Shown here one piece after another: positions 1 to 5,570 of a stretch of DNA of 6,826 bases. Numbering within the stretch: position 1 is the stretch's first letter; every line of letters begins with the position of its first letter. This stretch comes from Lachnospiraceae bacterium UBA4292. Lineage in GTDB: Bacteria > Bacillota > Clostridia > Lachnospirales > Lachnospiraceae. A program made the translations under genes and the position numbers. The notes under the pieces are model-generated. The model did no database searches. It had not been told where the DNA came from and worked only from the letters and a program-made list of their open reading frames with translations. The stretch is taken from NCBI GenBank assembly GCA_002395865.1, contig DGVE01000120.1, forward strand, positions 10,271 to 17,096, in the 5' to 3' direction.

Positions 1-1
1 G

Positions 2-253
2 GGCGGCACGAGACCTGCCGATTACGCGAATGCTATAAACTGTGTACTCGACTATCAGACCGGCAGGGAGGAGATAAGCTCCTCCGCGGCCAAGAACGAG
101 AGATACGTCAATTCCATGGGGCTTTTGTGGGCGCTGACCTCCGGCTCCGCAGTGGAATACTATCTCGATGACAGATTGCAGAAGACGAACGACATCAGGG
201 GACTGAAGTCCTGGGATGCAGGATACATGGGGAAGGAGATATTTATCAGATAA
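2..253 (+). CDS. 3' end of an unrecognised gene (C-terminal 83 residues)
   Basis: An open frame enters from the left edge and ends at TAA 251-253, giving 83 residues with no start visible inside the window. The fragment is soluble-looking and mixed in composition, with a short hydrophobic stretch (MGLLWALTSG) in the middle and the C-terminus GKEIFIR. I recognise no catalytic motif or family. Its codon use (AGA/AGG Arg, ATA Ile, TCC Ser) matches the downstream genes, so it appears native. A strong intrinsic terminator begins 4 nt after the stop, which makes this the last gene of a separate upstream transcription unit. The frame is supported by the stop-terminator fit and by ordinary codon composition; the function is unknown. 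Confidence 0.72.
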   Translation, partial: GGTRPADYANAINCVLDYQTGREEISSSAAKNERYVNSMGLLWALTSGSAVEYYLDDRLQKTNDIRGLKSWDAGYMGKEIFIR

Positions 254-256
254 TTG

Positions 257-298
257 CAAGTCTCTTTGCGCACTGCGCTTAGGGACTTGTTTTTTTTT
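257..298 (+). terminator. Strong intrinsic (Rho-independent) terminator
   Basis: CAAGTCTCT (257-265) pairs with AGGGACTTG (281-289) through nine positions, including one G-T pair. An inner GCGC/GCGC stem closes on the loop ACT. The hairpin is followed at once by nine T residues (290-298). It lies 4 nt after the stop codon of the upstream gene and should end that transcription unit. Confidence 0.93.
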
Positions 299-315
299 CG
301 CCTTTATGTTATGAA
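287..315 (+). promoter_or_regulatory. Candidate sigma-A promoter for the five-gene unit, extended -10 type
   Basis: TTGTTT (287-292) is followed by a 17-nt spacer and TATGAA (310-315), with TG at 307-308 forming an extended -10 (TGTTATGAA). Both hexamers are imperfect. The spacing and the TGn element match the two better promoters at 5471-5499 and 6782-6810. The -35 overlaps the 3' arm and T tract of the preceding terminator. TAGAAT at 322-327 is an alternative -10 but lacks a -35 at normal distance. Some promoter is expected here because the upstream unit is terminated. Confidence 0.42.
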
Positions 316-346
316 GTAAAGTAGAATAAATCGTGAAATATAGGAA

Positions 347-352
347 GGGAGG
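347..352 (+). promoter_or_regulatory. Ribosome binding site supporting a GTG start at 361
   Basis: GGGAGG lies 8 nt before GTG 361. The ATG at 359-361 is read in another frame and meets TGA at once, so the GTG is the only sensible start. It gives a complete lipoprotein signal peptide. Confidence 0.8.
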
Positions 353-360
353 CGGTAAAT

Positions 361-1272
361 GTGAAGAGGATAACGGCATTACTTCTCTCGTTGGCAATGA
401 CTTTCGGGCTTTGTTCGTGCGATAAGGCGCCGGGGGACGTCCTTGATACAGACGAGACCAATAAGGAATCTGTTTCGGGGAAGGCAGAGGAGTCGGGCGA
501 TACATCCTGCGCGGATTTTATGGAGATCATGAGGGAGATAAAAAGCTACGGCGACAGGACTGCCGAGCTGGAGCTTCCGGTGAACAGCGAGTACTATTAC
601 TCATTTGCCGGAGCGTCCACGAGCGCTCTTCGCTACGCGGTCGAGTACATACTGTGGCTCAAGGGCGAGGGGGAGAGCCTGGCTCAGTTCACAGCAAACA
701 GCCTTTATAAGGACTGGAGCACGATAGCGGAGATCAATTACGCCTCACCTTATCCGTGCTATTTCGAGGGAATGCTTCTGGAGGTGCAGGGCAGATACGA
801 GGAGGCCCTCGAGCTGTACGCGAACGCGTCCGTGATGGATATGTTCCCCGAGGGAGGGCTGGATTTCTATTATCTCAAGTATATGACCGTGGAGGCTCTT
901 TATGATCTGAGGGACGATCTGAGGGCGCTGGAGGACGAGATATACTCCGCATACAGGCCGAGGCTTACCGGACGCGAGTGGGATAAGTACCTGTTCGACG
1001 ACGAGTATATCATGGCGGTGTGGAAGGAGCTGATGGACGCTTCGGATTTTGAAAATGCGCTGTGGTATGCGAAGCAGGCTCTCAAGGTGAACCCTTTTAA
1101 TGAGTCCTCCTGGAGCAGCGCGGCATTGTCAGCCGTATACACGCAGGACTGGGAGCAGGCTGGCGCGTATATCGACGAGGGCCTTACCGTATTTCCCGAG
1201 GATGAGGTCTTAAACGGTCTCAAGCAGATGTTTATCGACGCAGCGAAGGGGGTGGGTCTGTGGACAGAATAG
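361..1272 (+). CDS. Secreted TPR-like lipoprotein
   Basis: This 303-residue product begins with a short basic and hydrophobic signal ending in the lipobox L-C-S-C, so C20 would be lipidated by the usual Lgt/Lsp pathway and the protein held on the outer face of the membrane. An acidic Ser/Thr/Glu linker (about 21-50) follows. The rest is helical with tetratricopeptide-like units: about 131-164 (contains QGRYEEALELYANAS), 220-252 (DFENALWYAKQALKVNP) and 253-286 (DWEQAGAYIDEGLTVFPED), each with the usual small-aromatic-Ala-Leu spacing. TPR folds usually bind other proteins, so a scaffold or adaptor role outside the cell is likely; there is no enzymatic motif. It is the first gene of the unit, starts at GTG behind GGGAGG, and its last 13 nt overlap the next gene. 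The partner is unknown. Confidence 0.88.
   Translation: MKRITALLLSLAMTFGLCSCDKAPGDVLDTDETNKESVSGKAEESGDTSCADFMEIMREIKSYGDRTAELELPVNSEYYYSFAGASTSALRYAVEYILWLKGEGESLAQFTANSLYKDWSTIAEINYASPYPCYFEGMLLEVQGRYEEALELYANASVMDMFPEGGLDFYYLKYMTVEALYDLRDDLRALEDEIYSAYRPRLTGREWDKYLFDDEYIMAVWKELMDASDFENALWYAKQALKVNPFNESSWSSAALSAVYTQDWEQAGAYIDEGLTVFPEDEVLNGLKQMFIDAAKGVGLWTE
1246..1252 (+). promoter_or_regulatory. Ribosome binding site for the GTG start at 1260, inside the preceding gene
   Basis: AAGGGGG lies 7 nt before GTG 1260 and within the coding sequence of the upstream lipoprotein. It fixes the start at the GTG, which gives a full signal peptide. It also suggests translational coupling, since ribosomes terminating at 1272 would be next to the new start. 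Confidence 0.68.
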
Positions 1273-2687
1273 CTTTCAAAAAGAGGTATATTGCGGCAGC
1301 GGTTGCTCTTTTCATGGTTTTGTGCGCGTTTATCGCGCTCTTGCCCGCGAGCGCATACGGTGTGCAGAACAATAATATGGCCGAGATACCGGGCATCGAT
1401 TACAACCGGATAACGCAGAAGGCGGGCGGTGGCTACAAGTCTTACCCCGTGGAGCTTCATATGGGGGACCTGACATTCTTCGGCGAGCTGCACGGTGAGC
1501 TGGGACTCTCCTACGAGGAGCTCAATCAGATAATAAGGGATACGCTGAGCGACAAGGGGCTCACAGTGGAGAGAGTGGCGCTGGTGGATAAGATCGCCGG
1601 GAGACTTCTGGAGGATGCCAAGCTCTACTGGGCGGATCAGGTCATCTCGGGACTTCTCTCATACATAAGCATAGAGGGTATTCCTTATTCTCCGAGTGAT
1701 CTATACGAGCTGGTCGTTCACGCTGACGCCTCCGCGACCGTGAAGACGGCCGATATCGATATGGCGAAGACCCTCGCGAAGGCGAGCCTGAAGGAGGCGG
1801 CCACAGGCAAGGGGCCTGCCGGAAACGTGGCGAAGAAAGTGCTGCAGGCTGCTGAGATACCCATCGTCGGTGCCATAGCAAACACGGCGCTGGTCGCCGT
1901 AGACTGGAAGTCCGGGAGCAAGCATTTCGATGAGTACCTCAAGCTTCTTGAGAAAAATCTGGCTGTTATAAATGATTTCTACATAGAATGCAGCCGCAGG
2001 GCAGTGGCTCTGGCCGATGAGAAGGGCGCTGAATATTCCTGCAAGATCACATTTGACGAAAAAAGGAATTATTTTACATACCCCTGTACCTTCTGGGGCG
2101 TATCAAACAATCTTATGAGCGCGACACTGTCGGGTGAGCTTGAAAACAGGACCACGGGTACTGCGGCGGGTACCTACAGCGGCGTTCTGGAGATGACATT
2201 TGAGGCGGAGGACTTCTCGCCTGTGGAGAAGAATCTGGAGAAGACGACGGGGCTGGACCTTGTTGTGGAACTTATCTACAGCGATAACGGAAGGTACAAA
2301 AAGACCTCCGACCAGGGGCCGAGGACCATACTTACCCGAAGAGTCAGCGGCAATGTGCAGATAACCGTACCGGAGGCACAGGGACTGGTAAAGGGAAGCT
2401 TTTCGGGGCAGATAAGCGGTTCGGTGGACGAGACAAAGTTCGAATACTCCAGATCGATAACCTGGAGGGACGATTCAAATGCGGCCTTCGGAGGTACCGC
2501 CCAGACCGATGCGAAATTCACATCGGAATCCATTGACAGCATCCACATGTCGAGCAGTTCGCGCGTATATTATGACGGGAAGCAGCTGACCGATACCGAG
2601 GGGGACGAGACCTTCGATCAGGACCCGGGCACGGTGTTTGCACCTTTGGACGCCACACCCTATGTGATGGTGGATCTGAGAAAGTAG
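1260..2687 (+). CDS. Secreted protein of unknown function, helical front half and beta-rich back half
   Basis: The 475-residue product has a signal peptide: basic FKKR, a long hydrophobic core (about 11-28), and PASA, which suggests signal peptidase I cleavage after A32. Residues about 60-260 are mostly helical and include a Gly/Ala-rich stretch (about 168-216) ending in the hydrophobic segment PIVGAIANTALVAV (201-214). Residues about 270-460 are rich in beta strands with short Gly/Ser/Thr turns. Two pieces of similar pattern begin at SGELEN (291) and SGNVQI (363), which may be a repeat of a beta unit. No C-terminal sorting signal (LPXTG) is present. The GTG start overlaps the TPR lipoprotein by 13 nt, and the next ATG begins right after the stop, although the true next start is 30 nt on. 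I do not recognise the family. An extracellular or wall-associated binding protein is a guess from the fold pattern only. Confidence 0.86.
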   Translation: MDRIAFKKRYIAAAVALFMVLCAFIALLPASAYGVQNNNMAEIPGIDYNRITQKAGGGYKSYPVELHMGDLTFFGELHGELGLSYEELNQIIRDTLSDKGLTVERVALVDKIAGRLLEDAKLYWADQVISGLLSYISIEGIPYSPSDLYELVVHADASATVKTADIDMAKTLAKASLKEAATGKGPAGNVAKKVLQAAEIPIVGAIANTALVAVDWKSGSKHFDEYLKLLEKNLAVINDFYIECSRRAVALADEKGAEYSCKITFDEKRNYFTYPCTFWGVSNNLMSATLSGELENRTTGTAAGTYSGVLEMTFEAEDFSPVEKNLEKTTGLDLVVELIYSDNGRYKKTSDQGPRTILTRRVSGNVQITVPEAQGLVKGSFSGQISGSVDETKFEYSRSITWRDDSNAAFGGTAQTDAKFTSESIDSIHMSSSSRVYYDGKQLTDTEGDETFDQDPGTVFAPLDATPYVMVDLRK

Positions 2688-2704
2688 ATGCGCCGCCGCA
2701 TGTT

Positions 2705-2712
2705 AAAAGGAG
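2705..2712 (+). promoter_or_regulatory. Ribosome binding site that decides the start at 2718
   Basis: AAAAGGAG sits 5 nt before ATG 2718. The in-frame ATG at 2688 lies directly after the previous stop and has no comparable site. Starting at 2718 also gives a normal lipoprotein signal peptide. Confidence 0.82.
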
Positions 2713-2717
2713 CTTTT

Positions 2718-3296
2718 ATGAAGAACAGGCGATGTCTGAACAGACTCATAACGATAATTATACTGGCAATGGCTCTTTGTGCCTGCAATACCGGCGCGCA
2801 GGATTCCCTGGACGACGGTAAAAAGTCATCCAGGTCTTCGAAGAAGGAGACCACAGAGGATGTGCCCCTGACCAGAAGGGATCCCGGGGAGGAAGACCCT
2901 GCCGAAACGAAGGATGCGACGGAGGGGCTGCTCACAGGGGATGATGACGTGGATATCGACCCGTGGACGATGGACCCGTACGGCGGTTATACGCTGCCCG
3001 GAAGCGAGTGGCCCGACAACGAGTTCACGAGGCTCGTACCCGCACCCGATTTTAAGCTCATGACATCCTTTACAGACGAGGACGAATTCACGGCGGCATT
3101 TCAGTCGCTGGAGGTATCGCAGATAAAGACGTATGCACAGAAGGTGAAGAAGAGCGGCTTTACGATAGATGCCGAGGAGGAGTCGCAGGAGGTCTATGGC
3201 ATAGTGGTGTACACCTACACCGCGTACAATGAGGAGGGCTACTGTGTTCAGATAAGCTTTGCGTCCGGAGGCGGAGCCGTGGCCATAAGCAGATAG
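2718..3296 (+). CDS. Lipoprotein with acidic linker and small C-terminal domain (DUF6591-like)
   Basis: With the start at 2718 the product has 192 residues. The signal MKNRR...LAMALCAC carries a lipobox L-C-A-C with lipidated C23. Residues 24-95 form a hydrophilic linker rich in Asp/Glu/Ser/Thr, likely disordered and long enough to span part of the wall. The C-terminal domain (about 96-192) begins with EWPDNEFTRLVPAPDF (W98), includes KKSGFTID (GFT at 147-149) and YTAYNEEGY (ending at Y175), and closes with beta-like VQISFASGGGAVAISR. From memory, this order (W-P near the front, a Y...K..GFT.D helix-turn, then Y.A.NEEGY) resembles the DUF6591 domain of clostridial lipoproteins. That match is from recall and unsearched. 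The gene lies 30 nt after the secreted protein and 19 nt before the membrane protein, so it is probably co-transcribed. Its role is unknown; ligand binding is possible. Confidence 0.87.
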   Translation: MKNRRCLNRLITIIILAMALCACNTGAQDSLDDGKKSSRSSKKETTEDVPLTRRDPGEEDPAETKDATEGLLTGDDDVDIDPWTMDPYGGYTLPGSEWPDNEFTRLVPAPDFKLMTSFTDEDEFTAAFQSLEVSQIKTYAQKVKKSGFTIDAEEESQEVYGIVVYTYTAYNEEGYCVQISFASGGGAVAISR

Positions 3297-3315
3297 TCAC
3301 CGAAAGGAGGCAGCC

Positions 3316-4509
3316 ATGCGTCAGATCATACTGACCGAGTATGCGATCGCGATAATTGCCGTGCTGCTTATCATGTTCCTGCTGCCGCTTATGATCGTGC
3401 GCCTTATGGGCAAGGGACAGAAGGGCATCGACGGGCTGGGAAGGGCTTTATTTCTGGTGATCGCACTGAATGTCTCGAAGATCGTGCTCGCGTTCATCTT
3501 TCTGTTCGTCAATCCACTGCGGGTACTCATCGTTCACAGAGACGAGATAGGGGCTATACAGCCGTTGATAAAAAGAATAATGTGCATCGCGGCTGTAGTT
3601 CTTCCGATGCTTTTTGCGCTGTATTTCATTTTCGAGGTGAGGATACAGAACTTCCTTTTCCATAAAAAGAATTACAGCAAAAAAGGCTCATACAGGGCGG
3701 AGCCTGCCCGCTTCAAATCTTCGGCGCAGTTTCGCGACGAGCTGAAGGAGAGGGGGCTCTACGCCGATGAGAAGACAGGGAAGCTTATACAGCTGTTAAA
3801 CTGCAGGTTTACAGGGGTGGCGGAGCGTCTGAAGCAGAAGTATTACTACGATGAGGCGACCATGATGACTTTAGACGAGGAGGAATTTGTCGATGATCCG
3901 GAGGCGGGACGGATATGTTCGCCCGGGGAGGCAGTGCTCTCACCGGTATTTGTCTACAATGGTGTGCTATATCTCATAAGCCCTGAGGATGAGCTTAAGT
4001 ATGCTCCGGTAGGGCGCTATGAGCCGTATACGGCCATAGGTCAGCCTGCGGATGATTACCCGTATTTTTCGGATATCTATGTGGAGTGCAAGATACTTTA
4101 TGTGGACGGGCGGGTGTACGCTCTCATCGGAGCCGGAGAGAGCTACGGCGTGAGCAGGAGCTTCGATACATTCGAAAGGCCTTTCTATGTTCTGCTGTCG
4201 GAGACGGAGGATGTGACCACCTACGTGAATGGACGCTTCTTCCCGCACGGGGCGGTGGAGACAGGTTCAAGGGGCGGCTTCAGGATGCGTGCAAACACGA
4301 CTCCCTCCGACATCAGCCCCGGCAGGCCGGTAAACTATCCCGTGCGCGTTGTGGAGCGTGTCGACAGGGACGCGATAGATGCGGTTGCCGCAAAGCTCCG
4401 GGCAGGAATTCTTAAGTCTGCGATAGAGGAGCATTTTTTACGCCGTGTCACGCGGGATATAAGATACAGAGAGCGAAAGGGGGATCGCAAAGATGAGAAG
4501 AGTATATGA
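3316..4509 (+). CDS. Three-helix membrane protein with a large cytoplasmic domain, unknown function
   Basis: The 397-residue protein starts at ATG 3316, 5 nt after AAAGGAGG. Three hydrophobic segments are visible: about 9-28, 44-65 and 87-107. Positive residues follow the first (RLMGKGQKG) and third (FHKKNYSKKGSYR), so the positive-inside rule places the N-terminus outside and the remaining 290 residues in the cytoplasm. That part is mixed alpha/beta, with an acidic front (DEEEFVDDPE), beta-like strands around YNGVLYLI and DIYVECKILYVDGRVYALI, and a basic C-terminus (RRVTRDIRYRERKGDRK). I see no Walker, kinase, GGDEF or protease motif. Neighbours suggest it could connect the exported lipoproteins and secreted protein to the cytosolic product of the next gene, whose start lies inside its last codons (17-nt overlap). 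Family not recognised. Confidence 0.88.
   Translation: MRQIILTEYAIAIIAVLLIMFLLPLMIVRLMGKGQKGIDGLGRALFLVIALNVSKIVLAFIFLFVNPLRVLIVHRDEIGAIQPLIKRIMCIAAVVLPMLFALYFIFEVRIQNFLFHKKNYSKKGSYRAEPARFKSSAQFRDELKERGLYADEKTGKLIQLLNCRFTGVAERLKQKYYYDEATMMTLDEEEFVDDPEAGRICSPGEAVLSPVFVYNGVLYLISPEDELKYAPVGRYEPYTAIGQPADDYPYFSDIYVECKILYVDGRVYALIGAGESYGVSRSFDTFERPFYVLLSETEDVTTYVNGRFFPHGAVETGSRGGFRMRANTTPSDISPGRPVNYPVRVVERVDRDAIDAVAAKLRAGILKSAIEEHFLRRVTRDIRYRERKGDRKDEKSI
4476..4483 (+). promoter_or_regulatory. Ribosome binding site for the start at 4493, inside the preceding gene
   Basis: AAAGGGGG lies 9 nt before ATG 4493, within the 3' end of the membrane-protein gene. It supports this start and a translationally coupled 17-nt overlap. 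The basic tail of the upstream protein is partly encoded by the same bases. Confidence 0.65.
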
Positions 4510-5422
4510 CGGTCACAAGCCGAGACGGTTTACAGAGAATATCATGGTCATTCAGAGCGCGGGCAATATGTGCGGCGGAACGGACGAGACGTTGAATACG
4601 GCTGCGCCGAAGGAGATAGAGTCGGGGGAGATGTTCCTTTTTTCAGTGAATACTTCCCTGAATACACTCGTAGTAGAGGGCGTAAAGAACAGGATAATGT
4701 ATATAAATACTTATGCCGTGATCTGTGACAGGGGTGTTTTCGTATACTACGAGAAGGATGAGAACGGTATCGGGAAAACGCGGGATATTGCCATCCTTAA
4801 GGATGATATCTTCCCCGGGCTAATTCAGCTGGCAAAGGAGTGCGGCTTCGCGAAGAGGAACGGCCGCAGTCACTACACTCACGGTCTTCCGGAGAACTTC
4901 GGAGGAACCGTGGACATCAGATACGAAAGCGGTGAGAAGATTCATTTTTCGGACAACCAGTCGCCGCTTTTTGGATACGAGACGGTGTTGAAGCTCGCGT
5001 CATTCTTTGAGGAAGCGCTTAAGGGGGAGCGCGCGCAGCTTCCGAAGGCAAAGGATATAACATCCGTTTATTTTGAAAGGGAGAGGAGCGAGAGCTTCAG
5101 CAGGGCTCTTCTTACGATAAATGAAGACGGTACCGGTATCAATAAAAAGACCTCGAAGTACAAGGAATACCCGGTCAATGAGAGCGAGAAGGCCGTGGAT
5201 GCCGAATGTATCGGAAAGATAAGAAAAAATATCGACGACAATCTGATGACTGGCTGGACTGGCGTTCTGAAGAGGGAGTATTCGGTGCTCACCGGTAGGG
5301 CAGACATCACGTTTACATTTAGGGACGGAAGTGTCATCACGGTAAGTGATGGGCTCGAACTGCCGTATAACGTAGGAGGAGCTTTCTTCAACATCGAGCT
5401 GGAACTGACTTCGCCGAACTGA
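4493..5422 (+). CDS. Soluble protein of unknown function, apparently internally duplicated
   Basis: The 309-residue product has no signal peptide or membrane segment and should be cytosolic. After a polar N-terminus (1-45) the sequence appears to hold two related halves. The clearest shared piece is G-x-[VA]-D-I-x-[YF]...G-x-x-I-x-x-S-D, seen at 138-154 (GTVDIRYESGEKIHFSD) and at 268-286 (GRADITFTFRDGSVITVSD). Each is preceded by a helix and an N/W-x-G pattern (AKECGFAKRNG; IRKNIDDNLMTGWTG) and, further up, by a strand with Asp-Gly or Asp-Arg-Gly (ICDRGVFVYY; TINEDGTGIN). The spacing is close to 130 residues, which fits duplication of one alpha/beta unit. I recognise no catalytic residues. 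It is the last gene of the five-gene unit, overlaps the membrane-protein gene by 17 nt, and is followed by a hairpin terminator. A role as cytoplasmic partner of the membrane protein is inference. Confidence 0.85.
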   Translation: MRRVYDGHKPRRFTENIMVIQSAGNMCGGTDETLNTAAPKEIESGEMFLFSVNTSLNTLVVEGVKNRIMYINTYAVICDRGVFVYYEKDENGIGKTRDIAILKDDIFPGLIQLAKECGFAKRNGRSHYTHGLPENFGGTVDIRYESGEKIHFSDNQSPLFGYETVLKLASFFEEALKGERAQLPKAKDITSVYFERERSESFSRALLTINEDGTGINKKTSKYKEYPVNESEKAVDAECIGKIRKNIDDNLMTGWTGVLKREYSVLTGRADITFTFRDGSVITVSDGLELPYNVGGAFFNIELELTSPN

Positions 5423-5459
5423 GGGAAGTAATTGAAAGAAATAATTAATAAAACGTTAA

Positions 5460-5491
5460 TCCCGTGTCCATTGATTGGCACGGGATGTTTT
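5460..5491 (+). terminator. Probable intrinsic terminator of the five-gene unit, weak T tract
   Basis: CCCGTG (5461-5466) pairs with CACGGG (5479-5484). With a bulged T at 5467 the stem continues as CCA (5468-5470) with TGG (5476-5478) around the loop TTGAT. Flanking AT/AT pairs extend the base, and AAAAC (5450-5454) can pair with GTTTT (5487-5491) across a bulge. The T tract is short (TTTT), so termination may be partial, allowing some read-through into the next gene. An AT-rich stretch (5425-5460) precedes it. Confidence 0.58.
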
Positions 5492-5499
5492 GATATAAT
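5471..5499 (+). promoter_or_regulatory. Strong sigma-A promoter with extended -10
   Basis: TTGATT (5471-5476) is separated by exactly 17 nt from a perfect TATAAT (5494-5499), and TGA immediately before gives an extended -10 (TG at 5491-5492). Transcription should start near 5506, leaving a leader of about 63 nt before ATG 5569. The -35 hexamer begins in the loop of the preceding terminator hairpin, so the same bases serve both the end of one unit and the start of the next. Confidence 0.88.
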
Positions 5500-5515
5500 C
5501 ACGGAAAATGCCGGA

Positions 5516-5570
5516 GGGGAGGACACCCATAACAAAAAACACAAACCGGTCTGCGGGGGAAGATACCCAT
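5516..5570 (+). repeat. Imperfect direct repeat of the ribosome-binding/start region, period 40
   Basis: Copy one, 5516-5530, and copy two, 5556-5570, agree at 13 of 15 bases (GGGGA-R-GA-Y-ACCCAT), and both continue into A-rich sequence followed by CA. Copy two holds the GGGGGA binding site and the ATG of the 407-residue gene. In copy one the matching triplet reads ATA, so it cannot serve as an ordinary start. A period of 40 is not a multiple of three, which argues against duplicated coding sequence. Confidence 0.6.

Noticed and set aside
900..1493. Minus-strand open frame of 197 residues across the overlap of the first two cluster genes
   Set aside because: The + strand genes here have signal peptides, ribosome binding sites and ordered overlaps; the minus frame has an unlikely composition and no initiation signals.
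2688..2717. ATG at 2688 directly after the previous stop, as start of the second lipoprotein
   Set aside because: It would add ten residues ahead of a complete lipoprotein signal, and the AAAAGGAG site is placed for ATG 2718 instead.
4086..4415. Plus-strand open frame of 109 residues within the membrane-protein gene
   Set aside because: It is fully nested in another frame, Arg/Cys/Gly-rich and lacks a ribosome binding site.
5425..5568. Riboswitch or structured RNA between the cluster and the 407-residue gene
   Set aside because: Apart from the terminator hairpin and the short direct repeat, the leader of about 63 nt is too short and shows no known riboswitch core.
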